64,000 bases of DNA from Caldilineaceae bacterium. GTDB lineage: Bacteria; Chloroflexota; Anaerolineae; Caldilineales; Caldilineaceae. This document shows positions 52,143 through 61,332 of this stretch, piece after piece. The position numbers and the translations under genes were made by a program. Under the pieces are notes generated by a model. That model was not told where the DNA came from and ran no database searches. It saw only the letters and a program-made list of their open reading frames with translations. Each line of letters starts with the position of its first letter. Position 1 is the first letter of the stretch. The stretch is from contig JAJDXQ010000005.1 in NCBI GenBank assembly GCA_022823185.1, positions 1 to 64,000 of the forward strand, read 5' to 3'.

Positions 52143-53125
52143 ACTGCCCCCCGAATGCGCGGGTCGACGATCGCCAGCAAAATATCCGACAGAAGCGTGC
52201 CCACCAAAGTCAATATGCCCAGAATCATGATGATACTCGTCGCAAGGAACATGTCCTGCTGCATTAGCGAATCCAGCAGCACTGGCGCAATCGTCGGCAG
52301 GCCCAGAACAAGGGAAACCAGGACCTCCCCCTCCACCAGGACAGGCAACAGCCAGCCAACCGTGCTGATCACCGGGTTGATCGCGATGCGCAGGGGATAC
52401 TTGTAGAGCAGCTTCGTCGGTTTCACGCCGCGCGCCCGCGCGACCGTTACGTACTGCTTGGGCAGCTCGTCCAACAGGTTAGCGCGCATCGTTCGAATCA
52501 GCTCAGCCGTGCCCGCTGTGCCCACGATCAGGGCCGGAAGCCAGATATGGCTGAGCAGGTCCAGAAACTTCGCCAGCCCAAACGGGGCATTCTGCATCTC
52601 CGGCGAATACAGCCCGATCGAGACGGTGCCCGTCCATGAAAACAGCAGCCACAGACCCACAAGCGCCAGCAGAAAATTGGGCGTGGCCACGCCCAGAAAG
52701 CCGATCACGGTGAACGTATAGTCGGCCAGCGAATACTGTTTCGTGGCCGAAAGGATGCCGATGGGAATGCCGATCACAAAGACAAGGATCAGCGAGAGGA
52801 GCGAGATGGTAAAGCTGGAAGGCAGGCGCTGCGCGATGATATCCACGACCGGTTCCCGGTAAATCATCGAATAGCCAAGGTCGCCCTCCACAAAGTTGCT
52901 GACCCATCTCCAATACTGCACGTATACCGGTTCCCCCAGCCCGTAGCGGGCCCGCAAGGAGTCGATCAACTCCGGTTCAATAATGTCTCCCTGCGCCTCC
53001 AACCCTGCAATGTAGGAACTGACAAAATCGCCCGGCGGCGCCTGGATGATGATAAATCCAATCACACTGATCAAAATCGTCACGGGAATCATGACGATGA
53101 CTCTTCGCAAAATATAGATGAGCAT
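52139..53125 (-). CDS. ABC transporter permease (DppB/OppB type)
   Basis: MLIYILRRVIVMIPVTILISVIGFIIIQAPPGDFV; ELPKQYVTVARARGVKPTKLLYKYPLRIAINPVISTVG. Confidence 0.92.
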   Translation of the reverse strand: MLIYILRRVIVMIPVTILISVIGFIIIQAPPGDFVSSYIAGLEAQGDIIEPELIDSLRARYGLGEPVYVQYWRWVSNFVEGDLGYSMIYREPVVDIIAQRLPSSFTISLLSLILVFVIGIPIGILSATKQYSLADYTFTVIGFLGVATPNFLLALVGLWLLFSWTGTVSIGLYSPEMQNAPFGLAKFLDLLSHIWLPALIVGTAGTAELIRTMRANLLDELPKQYVTVARARGVKPTKLLYKYPLRIAINPVISTVGWLLPVLVEGEVLVSLVLGLPTIAPVLLDSLMQQDMFLATSIIMILGILTLVGTLLSDILLAIVDPRIRGAV

Positions 53126-53142
53126 CGATCGCGTCTCAGTTG

Positions 53143-53170
53143 TGGGAGGCCGCTGACGCGGCCTCCCACC
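53143..53170 (-). promoter_or_regulatory. Post-SBP intercistronic hairpin
   Basis: Perfect 12-bp stem gtgggaggccgc / gcggcctcccac with tetraloop tgac, between the SBP stop and the downstream permease start. Confidence 0.75.
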
Positions 53171-53195
53171 GGTTCACATGATGGTCAATCAGCCA

Positions 53196-55256
53196 TTACT
53201 CGGCCCGGTAGGCCCAGGTTTCGGGAGCGGCGTAGTACCACTCAGGCGCCACCGGATTCGGGATATTGTACATGCGGTTCGAGAAGACCGCATACCAGAC
53301 CGCCTCCAGGTCGCCCGGCTGCTTGATCGAGCCGATCACCCACAGGTTGTCCTGGTGAATCTTGTACATCTCAGACTCAAGATCGAAACGCTTCTGCGCG
53401 TCCGGTTCGGCGATGAACTCTTCGAAAATCTCGTAGAGCCGCTTGACGTCGTCCGGGGGTTCCTCTCCCTGTTCGCCGCCGGACATGACATACTGCGCCC
53501 ACGGCGGGTTGACCAGCCAGCTGTTGCTGATCGGCATCGGCTCGCCCCGCATCGCGCCAATGATAGGCGCCTGTCCGGCCCAGTTGACAGGCCGCACCTG
53601 GAGCTCATAGTCACCGGCCAGACGCCGTTCCGTGTGCAGCTGACCATCCAGCGGCACAATCGTCGTCTTCAGGCCAATGTCTTCCCAGCCCTGCGCAATC
53701 AGCTCGGCAATGGGAACCTGCTGCACCCAGCCTGTGTGTACCTGCGCAGACAGCTCGAACGGCCGGCCGTCCGGCAGCATCCGCTGAGACTGGTCGTCGT
53801 TCCACGTCAGGCCCAAGCCGTCCAGAATCTCATTCGCCCTGTCCGGGTCATGTTCTGTATGCAGCTTGAAGCCCGGGTCCGCGCCGTTATAGACCGATGC
53901 GTCCGGCGGGGCAACCTGCGATGGCTTGTACAGACCATTGAACACAACCTCGTTTATCCGGTCGCGGTCATATCCGATCGACAACGCAACGCGGAAATCC
54001 TTGTTGCGGAACAGCTCCCTCAGCACATCGTCATCAATCGACATGTTGAAGGTGACCACGCCTAACACGTCCGACCAACCGAACTGGGGCAGGACCCGAT
54101 AGCCCCCGCTCTCTTCATTCTGCTTCAGGACGGGATAGTTGGTCAGGTAGCCCAACGTGTACGGATTCATGTAGTCGTTCTGGCCCGCAATAACGTCCAG
54201 CAGAATCGCCTCCCGGTCACCCAGGTTCGGCCGCGCGATGCGGTCTACATAGGGCAGCTGGTTGCCGGCAGTGTCGATCTTCCAGTAATAGGGATTTCTC
54301 TCAAGTTCCTGCACCGGTACGCTGGCGCCCCGCGTGACGGCCTTCCACGCAAAAATCGTCGGCTCGTCCGGGTTGCCGTACCAGTCGTGCTCCGCTTCAA
54401 ACAGCTCTACCCAGTTCGAGAAGCCTCTCTCCTCCGCGAGCGCGTCCACAGCGGCGGGATCGGTGTAATCAGGGTGGAACTGCGCCAGGTAGTGCGCCGG
54501 CGCATAGGGCATCGGCCGCCAGCGGTTCAACCGCTCAAGCAGGACACCATACGGCGCCTTGAACTCCATGATGATCGTGTTCTCGTCAACCTTCGTAACC
54601 GTCCCCATCTCCCCGCCAACTTTCATGTTGTTGACGCCAGTGGGGTTCAGCTCCGTGTTCGACGCAATCGCTTCGTACCAGAATACAAAGTCGTCAGCGC
54701 CGAACGGGTGACCGTCAGACCACTTGATACCGGGCCGGATGGTGAACGTAGTTGACAGGCCGTCCTCGCTCGTCTCGGCGTTCATGAACACGTTGGGCAG
54801 GACGCCCTGCATGTTCGAGCCATAGACGTGCGGAAACTCTCGCAGCAGATCTTCCAGGAAGTCGAAGTTTCCTTCGTGGACGTTCCGCATCGTGCCGCCG
54901 TACTCGCCAATCTGGTCGGCCGGCTGCATCACCAGCGGCTCATCAGGAAGCCTTGCTTCAACCGGCGGCAGCGTACCGTCGGCCACCGCGGCATCCAGCA
55001 TCGGAGACTGCTGGAACGAACTAATCTCGTTTCCTGTCGCCGCTTCGTAATCGGCGATCGTGTTATACTGCACCACCTGCCCGGTGAAGTCGCCCATCAT
55101 GCCTTCATCGGCCATGGCATCATCTTCGGACGCAGCCTCTTCTTCCATGGCCGGTTCTTCCGCCATTTCAGCCTCTTGCGGTTGGGCGCCCCCACAGCCC
55201 GCCAGCACGAGACCTAGAACGATCAGAAGACTCGCAAACAGCCTGAATCGCTTCAT
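53196..55256 (-). CDS. Family 5 ABC substrate-binding lipoprotein
   Basis: Lipobox LVLAGCGG; FTIRPGIKWSDGHPFGADDFVFWYEAI; operon with opp-type permeases and ATPases. Confidence 0.92.
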   Translation of the reverse strand: MKRFRLFASLLIVLGLVLAGCGGAQPQEAEMAEEPAMEEEAASEDDAMADEGMMGDFTGQVVQYNTIADYEAATGNEISSFQQSPMLDAAVADGTLPPVEARLPDEPLVMQPADQIGEYGGTMRNVHEGNFDFLEDLLREFPHVYGSNMQGVLPNVFMNAETSEDGLSTTFTIRPGIKWSDGHPFGADDFVFWYEAIASNTELNPTGVNNMKVGGEMGTVTKVDENTIIMEFKAPYGVLLERLNRWRPMPYAPAHYLAQFHPDYTDPAAVDALAEERGFSNWVELFEAEHDWYGNPDEPTIFAWKAVTRGASVPVQELERNPYYWKIDTAGNQLPYVDRIARPNLGDREAILLDVIAGQNDYMNPYTLGYLTNYPVLKQNEESGGYRVLPQFGWSDVLGVVTFNMSIDDDVLRELFRNKDFRVALSIGYDRDRINEVVFNGLYKPSQVAPPDASVYNGADPGFKLHTEHDPDRANEILDGLGLTWNDDQSQRMLPDGRPFELSAQVHTGWVQQVPIAELIAQGWEDIGLKTTIVPLDGQLHTERRLAGDYELQVRPVNWAGQAPIIGAMRGEPMPISNSWLVNPPWAQYVMSGGEQGEEPPDDVKRLYEIFEEFIAEPDAQKRFDLESEMYKIHQDNLWVIGSIKQPGDLEAVWYAVFSNRMYNIPNPVAPEWYYAAPETWAYRAE

Positions 55257-55700
55257 CGACTTTCCCTCCTTGAATGTGGAAAAGAGTTGTTGGGACGAGG
55301 TAGCGGCAAGTGGTCGGGAACAGGCCCTTCGCAGCCGTCTACCCTAGCCGTGGGCAAAAGCCTGCCTGAAAGAGCTAGCCAGTCAGGCGAGGCGGGGGTA
55401 TTTTGCTTCAAGGGGACCAACTTTGTCAATCCGCGAAAATCGCCTCCTCAAGGGCGTCCCCAGTCTCCGTCCAGGCCAGTGATCGCTCTGTCCCCGTTGT
55501 TTGGCGCCGCCCCTCCCATTTGCGCCCGCGCCAGATACGCAGTCCCTAACCCTCTGCATCACCCTGTACCGCAGAAGCGAGGCCAAATGATTCTTCGCGA
55601 CCCGCCATGTTCTGCCGAAGGGCGCGCAGCGACCGCGGAAATCTCTGTATAACCGCCAGAACAAACCGCCGCAATAACATAGAACGGAAAGTGGGACAAG

Positions 55701-55783
<83 letters not shown>

Positions 55784-55966
55784 GGCAGCCAATTGTAGAA
55801 AATCCCTAACACTGTGTCAATTCGGCAGCCCCCTTGGGCCAGTCCAGACAAGGCGTTTTGGAATAAGCGAGTCACAAGAAACATTGGCCAATGCTGTCCA
55901 CTCCAACGCGGTCCGCCAATGACCTTAGCTTAGGGTGGCCCCGCGGCCTTTACATTCGCCGTCACC

Positions 55967-56002
55967 CCCCTGTAGGGGCGCCCCTTGTGGGCGCCCTCCC
56001 CT
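55967..56002. repeat. Dispersed palindromic intergenic repeat, copy 2
   Basis: cccctgtaggggcgccccttgtgggcgccctcccc; its first 16 bp are identical to 24469-24484. Confidence 0.6.
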
Positions 56003-56100
56003 TCGCTTGCCCTTCTTCCCGCCCCGCGGCGCACTTCCGCCCCGCCTCCAATTGACTACAGCGGCTTCCTACTGCAGTTAGCCGCTAAGCCAGTTCTTGC

Positions 56101-57312
56101 TCACCGGCCCAGATACCGGCGCACATTCTCCAGATGCTCGGCATAGGTCTCCGCGAATACATGGCCCCCGCTGCCATCGCCAGCCGCCACGTAGTAGTAG
56201 TAACCGTGACGTTCCGGATACAGCACCGCCCGGAATGAGTCCTCGCCCGGGCTGGCAATCGGGCCCGGCGGCAGACCAGCATGCTTATACGTGTTGTAAG
56301 GGCTGTGGACGCCCTGATACTCCTCCAGAAAGACAGGTGTTTTCCACCACTGACCGCTCGCCGGCTGATAGCCCATCGCATACTGCACTGTCGCGTCAAC
56401 CTCCAACAGCATTCCGGCTGCCAGCCGGTTGAAGAGAACGCCCGCGATGACGGGACGGTCCTCCGCCGCCACAGCCTCTCTTTCCACAATGCTCGCCATG
56501 ATCAACGCCTTATACAGGCTCGGTGGATTTGCCCCCGCGGCTTCCGCCTGTTGATGCGCTGTCACGATCCGGTCGGCAAACGCATCCAGCTGGCGCGCGA
56601 TCAGCTGATCCGCTGACGGCGCCGCCAGCGGCAACTGGTATGTCGCGGGAAAGAGAAAACCCTCCAGCGTCACGCCGTCAGGACGCGAAGCAAGAAACGG
56701 CCAGCGTGCGTCTGTTCCAGCGCAACAGGACGCTGAATCCCCCTGCTGGTCCGCAGTCGCCGCTGACAGTTCTACAGCCAACGCGTTAACATTCGTCAGC
56801 TCCGCGATGCGCCGATACACCGACCCCGATACGACCCCTTCCGCCTCCAGTGCATCGGCCACCTGCTCCAGACGCCAACCCTCCCGTATCGTGATCTGCA
56901 CGCCAGGCGCCTGATCGCTAAGCAGAACCTCCGCGATCTCCACCGGCGTCATGTTCGCCCGCAGCAGGAACGACCCCGCCTTCAGCTCCTGTGCCCGCCC
57001 GATCGACCGCACATATGCCTCAAAAAGCTCCGGATCAAGGATCAGACCCGCGGCCGCAAGGTTTTCAGAGATAGCCCGCGCCGGCGTTCCAACGTCAATC
57101 TCAAATGAAACTGCCCCGTCGTCATCAGACGCCGCGACATACAAAGCTGTCCGGTTCTCATCCAGATGATCGTAGAGTATCTCCTCCCGCGTACAGCCAA
57201 CCAGCGCAAGTATGGAAACCGCGATCAGCCAGCACCGAGCAACTCCTGGCGCCCTTCCGTTTCCACACGCTTTTTGCCCCACATCCATCAGATGACCACC
57301 AAAACTCCTCAT
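56101..57312 (-). CDS. mltG: Endolytic murein transglycosylase MltG (YceG-like)
   Basis: [90 protein letters not shown]. Confidence 0.92.
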   Translation of the reverse strand: MRSFGGHLMDVGQKACGNGRAPGVARCWLIAVSILALVGCTREEILYDHLDENRTALYVAASDDDGAVSFEIDVGTPARAISENLAAAGLILDPELFEAYVRSIGRAQELKAGSFLLRANMTPVEIAEVLLSDQAPGVQITIREGWRLEQVADALEAEGVVSGSVYRRIAELTNVNALAVELSAATADQQGDSASCCAGTDARWPFLASRPDGVTLEGFLFPATYQLPLAAPSADQLIARQLDAFADRIVTAHQQAEAAGANPPSLYKALIMASIVEREAVAAEDRPVIAGVLFNRLAAGMLLEVDATVQYAMGYQPASGQWWKTPVFLEEYQGVHSPYNTYKHAGLPPGPIASPGEDSFRAVLYPERHGYYYYVAAGDGSGGHVFAETYAEHLENVRRYLGR

Positions 57313-57617
57313 CAATCTCCCCTCTCGACTTCCACACTGGATAAACGCGCCTGAACTCCAGTATATCACGCCTCGTCTCCCCACCGACCGCAATCTGCCC
57401 TCGCAACCGCTCAGCCATTTCCCATACAGTTCACAGCGGAACGCCGCCCCTGATTGGCGGCCAAATGCCGTCACTGTCCCTGCGCCGCATTCACCGCTTC
57501 ACCCAGCCAGTCTCAGCCCACTGGCGCCGCCATCCTGCCCAAGCATCCGGCATCCCACACGTTCGCGCCGCACGATGACAGTCTGCTATAATTGCGCTTT
57601 CAGGAAAGGATACTCTT

Positions 57618-58613
57618 GTGCGCGTTCTGATTACTGGAATCTCCGGCTTTGTCGGCTCCACGCTCGCCAGCTATCTCCTCGGCGAACAGCCAGGACAGCC
57701 GCTGGAGATCCATGGCGCCATTCATCGGGCGGACCAGCGCATCCACCATTTGCGTGATCGGCTACGACTGCACAAAGGAGACCTCCGCAATCCGGCCTGG
57801 GTCGATCGTGTCGTCGAGCTCGTTCGGCCCGCCCTCGTCTTTCACCTGGCCGCCTGGAGCGACGTGCGAGCCAGCTGGGACCAGCCCTGGGCCGTGTACG
57901 AACTGAACATCAGTTGTCAATTGAACCTGCTGGAAGCCCTGCGCCGCCACTCACCTGACGCGAAAGTCCTCGCCGTCGCCTCTTCAGAAGTCTACGGCCT
58001 TATCGACCCGTCCGACATCCCGATTGACGAACAGACGCCTCTCCGCCCCAACTCCCCCTATGGCATCAGCAAGGTCGTCCAGGACCTGATGGCGCAACAG
58101 TACTGGCTAAATTTCGGCCTGCATACTGTCCGCGTTCGCAGCTTCAACCACATCGGCCCAGGCCAGTCCGACAGCTTCGTCGCCAGCGCTTTCGCACGGC
58201 AGATCGCCGGAATCGAGCACGGGCTGCAGGAACCCGTGCTGAAGGTCGGAAACCTTGAGGCCGAACGCGACTACACGGACGTACGGGATATGGTTCGCGC
58301 CTACTGGCTTGCCCTCAAATGCGGGGAGCCCGGCGAACTGTTCAATATCGGCAGCGGAACATACTTCCCCGTCCGTCATCTTCTCGACATCCTGCTCGAC
58401 CTGAGTGCGTCGGAAATAACCGTGGAACAGGATCCGGAGCGGCTCCGTCCAAGCGAAGTCCCGCGAATCGTTTGCAATCCGCAGCATTTCGCCAGGAGGA
58501 CAGGTTGGGCGCCCGGAATCTCTCTACGCCATAGTCTCACTGATGTTCTTCATTATTGGAGAGGCAAGACGAGGATCGAACGTGAGAATGGAACAAAGGC
58601 CGCGCCGCCATAG
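57618..58613 (+). CDS. NAD-dependent epimerase/dehydratase, GDP-6-deoxy-4-keto-mannose reductase-like
   Basis: MRVLITGISGFVGSTLASYLL; YGISKVVQDLMAQQY; RSFNHIGPGQSDSFVASAFARQIAGIE; next to gmd. GTG start. Confidence 0.85.
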   Translation: MRVLITGISGFVGSTLASYLLGEQPGQPLEIHGAIHRADQRIHHLRDRLRLHKGDLRNPAWVDRVVELVRPALVFHLAAWSDVRASWDQPWAVYELNISCQLNLLEALRRHSPDAKVLAVASSEVYGLIDPSDIPIDEQTPLRPNSPYGISKVVQDLMAQQYWLNFGLHTVRVRSFNHIGPGQSDSFVASAFARQIAGIEHGLQEPVLKVGNLEAERDYTDVRDMVRAYWLALKCGEPGELFNIGSGTYFPVRHLLDILLDLSASEITVEQDPERLRPSEVPRIVCNPQHFARRTGWAPGISLRHSLTDVLHYWRGKTRIERENGTKAAPP

Positions 58614-58744
58614 GGCCGGTCGAGTCGAATTCCCGCCGAAAGCGCGACAAGCGCCTTCCAGCCCCGCAGGAACCTGGACCATGATATCCAGCCCGCCGCG
58701 TGTCAAGCTAGCGGCGGAGCCATCCGCCGCAGGAGCCAAATTAC

Positions 58745-59761
58745 ATGCCTACAGCGCTAATCACTGGCGTAACAGGACAGGACGGCAGCTACCTGGCCGA
58801 GCTGCTCTTGAAGCAAGACTATAAGGTTATCGGGATGGTGCGCCGCACGAGCACCATCAACTTCGATCGCATCAGGCACATCCAGGACAGGATCGAAATC
58901 GCCCAGGGCGACCTCCTCGATCAGATGAGCCTGATCAGCATTCTTCAGGAGTATCGCCCCCAGGAAGTCTACAATCTGGCCGCCCAGAGCTTTGTCCCAA
59001 CCAGCTTCTCACAGCCCGTCCTGACCGGTGAATTTACCGCCCTTGGCGTCACGCGCCTGTTGGACGCCATCCGCATCGTCGACCCCTCCATCCGTTTCTA
59101 CCAAGCCAGCAGCAGCGAAATGTTTGGCAAAGTTCGAGAAGTCCCCCAGACCGAACGTACGCCGTTCTACCCGCGCAGCCCCTATGGCGTCGCCAAAGTC
59201 TACGGTCACTGGATTACCGTCAACTACCGCGAGAGTTACGACATCTATACCTGTTCAGGCATCCTCTTCAACCACGAAAGCCCCCGCCGCGGCCTCGAAT
59301 TCGTAACCCACAAGATCACCAACGAAGTCGCCAAAATCAAGCTCGGACTGAGCAATGAGCTGCGGCTGGGCAACCTCGATTCTCGCCGCGACTGGGGCTT
59401 TGCGCCCGACTATGTGCGCGCAATGTGGCTCATGCTTCAGCAGGACAGTCCCGATGACTTCGTCATCGCCACAGGCGAAACGCACAGCGTACGCGAGTTC
59501 CTCGAAGAGTCCTTCAGCCATGTCGATCTCGACTGGCGAGAATTTGTCGTCCAGGACGACAGCTTCTATCGCCCAGCCGAAGTGGATCTACTTGTCGGCG
59601 ACGCAACAAAAGCGGGGATAGAACTCGGCTGGGAACCGACCGTCTCATTCGGTGACCTGGCCCGCCTGATGGTCGATGCCGACCTGGAGTATTGGCGACT
59701 TCAGTCAGGAGGTGACGCCGCAGCTTCCCCCGCTTCACATTCAGACAGGAATAAGCCATAG
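58745..59761 (+). CDS. gmd: GDP-mannose 4,6-dehydratase
   Basis: [99 protein letters not shown]. Confidence 0.95.
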   Translation: MPTALITGVTGQDGSYLAELLLKQDYKVIGMVRRTSTINFDRIRHIQDRIEIAQGDLLDQMSLISILQEYRPQEVYNLAAQSFVPTSFSQPVLTGEFTALGVTRLLDAIRIVDPSIRFYQASSSEMFGKVREVPQTERTPFYPRSPYGVAKVYGHWITVNYRESYDIYTCSGILFNHESPRRGLEFVTHKITNEVAKIKLGLSNELRLGNLDSRRDWGFAPDYVRAMWLMLQQDSPDDFVIATGETHSVREFLEESFSHVDLDWREFVVQDDSFYRPAEVDLLVGDATKAGIELGWEPTVSFGDLARLMVDADLEYWRLQSGGDAAASPASHSDRNKP

Positions 59762-59924
59762 ACCCTGTGACCGGCCCGGAAGCGCCTTTATTCGCGGTCG
59801 AACGATGCAAATCTTGACATATTCCCGCCAGATAGGGAAAATATGCGGAATTGCTGGAGTTGAAATCCGCAGAGTCCGGCGCCTGCAGACTTCCGGTCCT
59901 CCTCTAACTTTCACTTGGCCTACG

Positions 59925-60533
59925 ATGGCAGAAAAACTTCGCATCTTCGTCAGCGCAACCAAAGACCTCGAGCAGGAACGAGCGCTTGTCGGCCGGCTTC
60001 TGGCCGAATTGCCTGTACAGGTGGGGGCCGAAATAAGACGCACACCCGCCGACGGTGTCGACTACGACACGCTGTTCGAGTTGATCAGCAACGTTGACAG
60101 AATCTACTTCCTCCTCGGCAGGGACATCACCGCCCCCTTCGGAGCCGAATGGCAGCTCGCCATCCGCCTCGAACGGACGATAGTACCCTTCAAGTTGCTC
60201 GGAATGCGTACACAGGCCGGACGCGAGTTTCTTCGCATCGCCCATGCCCCCTGGAAATCTTTTCACGACAGCCGTCAACTGGGCCAACAAATTGGCCTGG
60301 ACCTCATCGACACGCTGCTCCATCCCGAAAACCGCTACGGCTTGCAATTGACAGAAGTGGAAAGGCTCCAGCAGTCGCGCCAGAGACTTCGACGCGGACT
60401 CGAACGCCTGGCCTCCGCCCCGCAATTGGACGAAAGCGGCGTCGGCGTCCCTGGCGGCGCTGAAGGGGGCGGCATTATCATCGATCCTGCAGAGGCGCAG
60501 ACCCTTATCGCCGACGAACTCGACGAACGTTGA
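59925..60533 (+). CDS. Stand-alone DUF4062-like (TIR/flavodoxin-like fold) protein
   Basis: MAEKLRIFVSATKDLEQERALVGRLLAELPVQVGAEIRRTP...; resembles DUF4062 N-termini (xFVSSTxxDLxxER); no NACHT/NTPase domain in the ORF. Confidence 0.55.
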   Translation: MAEKLRIFVSATKDLEQERALVGRLLAELPVQVGAEIRRTPADGVDYDTLFELISNVDRIYFLLGRDITAPFGAEWQLAIRLERTIVPFKLLGMRTQAGREFLRIAHAPWKSFHDSRQLGQQIGLDLIDTLLHPENRYGLQLTEVERLQQSRQRLRRGLERLASAPQLDESGVGVPGGAEGGGIIIDPAEAQTLIADELDER

Positions 60534-60629
60534 ATAAGCCGCGTTCAGTCAAATCCTCTTCCCAGTATTTGTCCACTCGCAGTTCATACTTGTCGGGATC
60601 CTCTCCTCTTCCACTTCTTTGGCCCAGAG

Positions 60630-61223
60630 ATGCCTTCACAGACGCCCGCTGTTGACCAAATCGACCGAACCGAAATTCAGGCCCTGTCAGAAAAATACGG
60701 CCAGCCAATTTGCCGCCGTTACGAAATCGAAACTGACCCGTACATGCGTACCTACCGGGGACGGCAGGATCAGAACTGGCGGGGCGAGGTTGTCTTTGCC
60801 ATCCGCCAGATGAACGGCGAAATCCTCCTTCATACCAAACACCGCTACGAAACGCCGATCTTTCGCTTGCCCTCAGGCCGCATCGAACAAGGTGAAACTG
60901 TCGAACGAGCGCTCTTGAGAGAAATTGCCGAAGAAACAGGCCAGATAGTCCAGGTGAAACGTTTCCTGGGTGTTTTGGACTGCCACTTTGTGAATGAGGA
61001 CTCAGTCGTTCCCTTTGTCAGTTATATCTTCTACGTGGAAAGCATGACGCCGAAACTCTGCCCGACTGACACAGAGGAAGTCTCCGGATTCAAGACCGTG
61101 CCTGCCCAAGATTTGGACGCTGTCGCCCAAACTCTTCGCAATCTCCGCGAAAAACGCCGCTGCTGGGGCTACTGGCGCTCCTTGGCCCACGATCTCGTGC
61201 ATAGTTCTCTGCAGGGCGCTTGA
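60630..61223 (+). CDS. NUDIX hydrolase
   Basis: Nudix box SGRIEQGETVERALLREIAEETGQI. Confidence 0.9.
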   Translation: MPSQTPAVDQIDRTEIQALSEKYGQPICRRYEIETDPYMRTYRGRQDQNWRGEVVFAIRQMNGEILLHTKHRYETPIFRLPSGRIEQGETVERALLREIAEETGQIVQVKRFLGVLDCHFVNEDSVVPFVSYIFYVESMTPKLCPTDTEEVSGFKTVPAQDLDAVAQTLRNLREKRRCWGYWRSLAHDLVHSSLQGA

Positions 61224-61332
61224 AAACCAGCAGAATCTGCCCGCCAGTCCGGTCTTATGCTAGAATCAGCCGCGGGCCAGTTTTCAACCAAGGCTTCCTT
61301 CATAAGACGGCAGCCCCCACACGAGTAGAGTG

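Noticed and set aside
53178-54065. 295-aa plus-strand ORF
   Set aside because: Antisense shadow of the SBP at 53196-55256.
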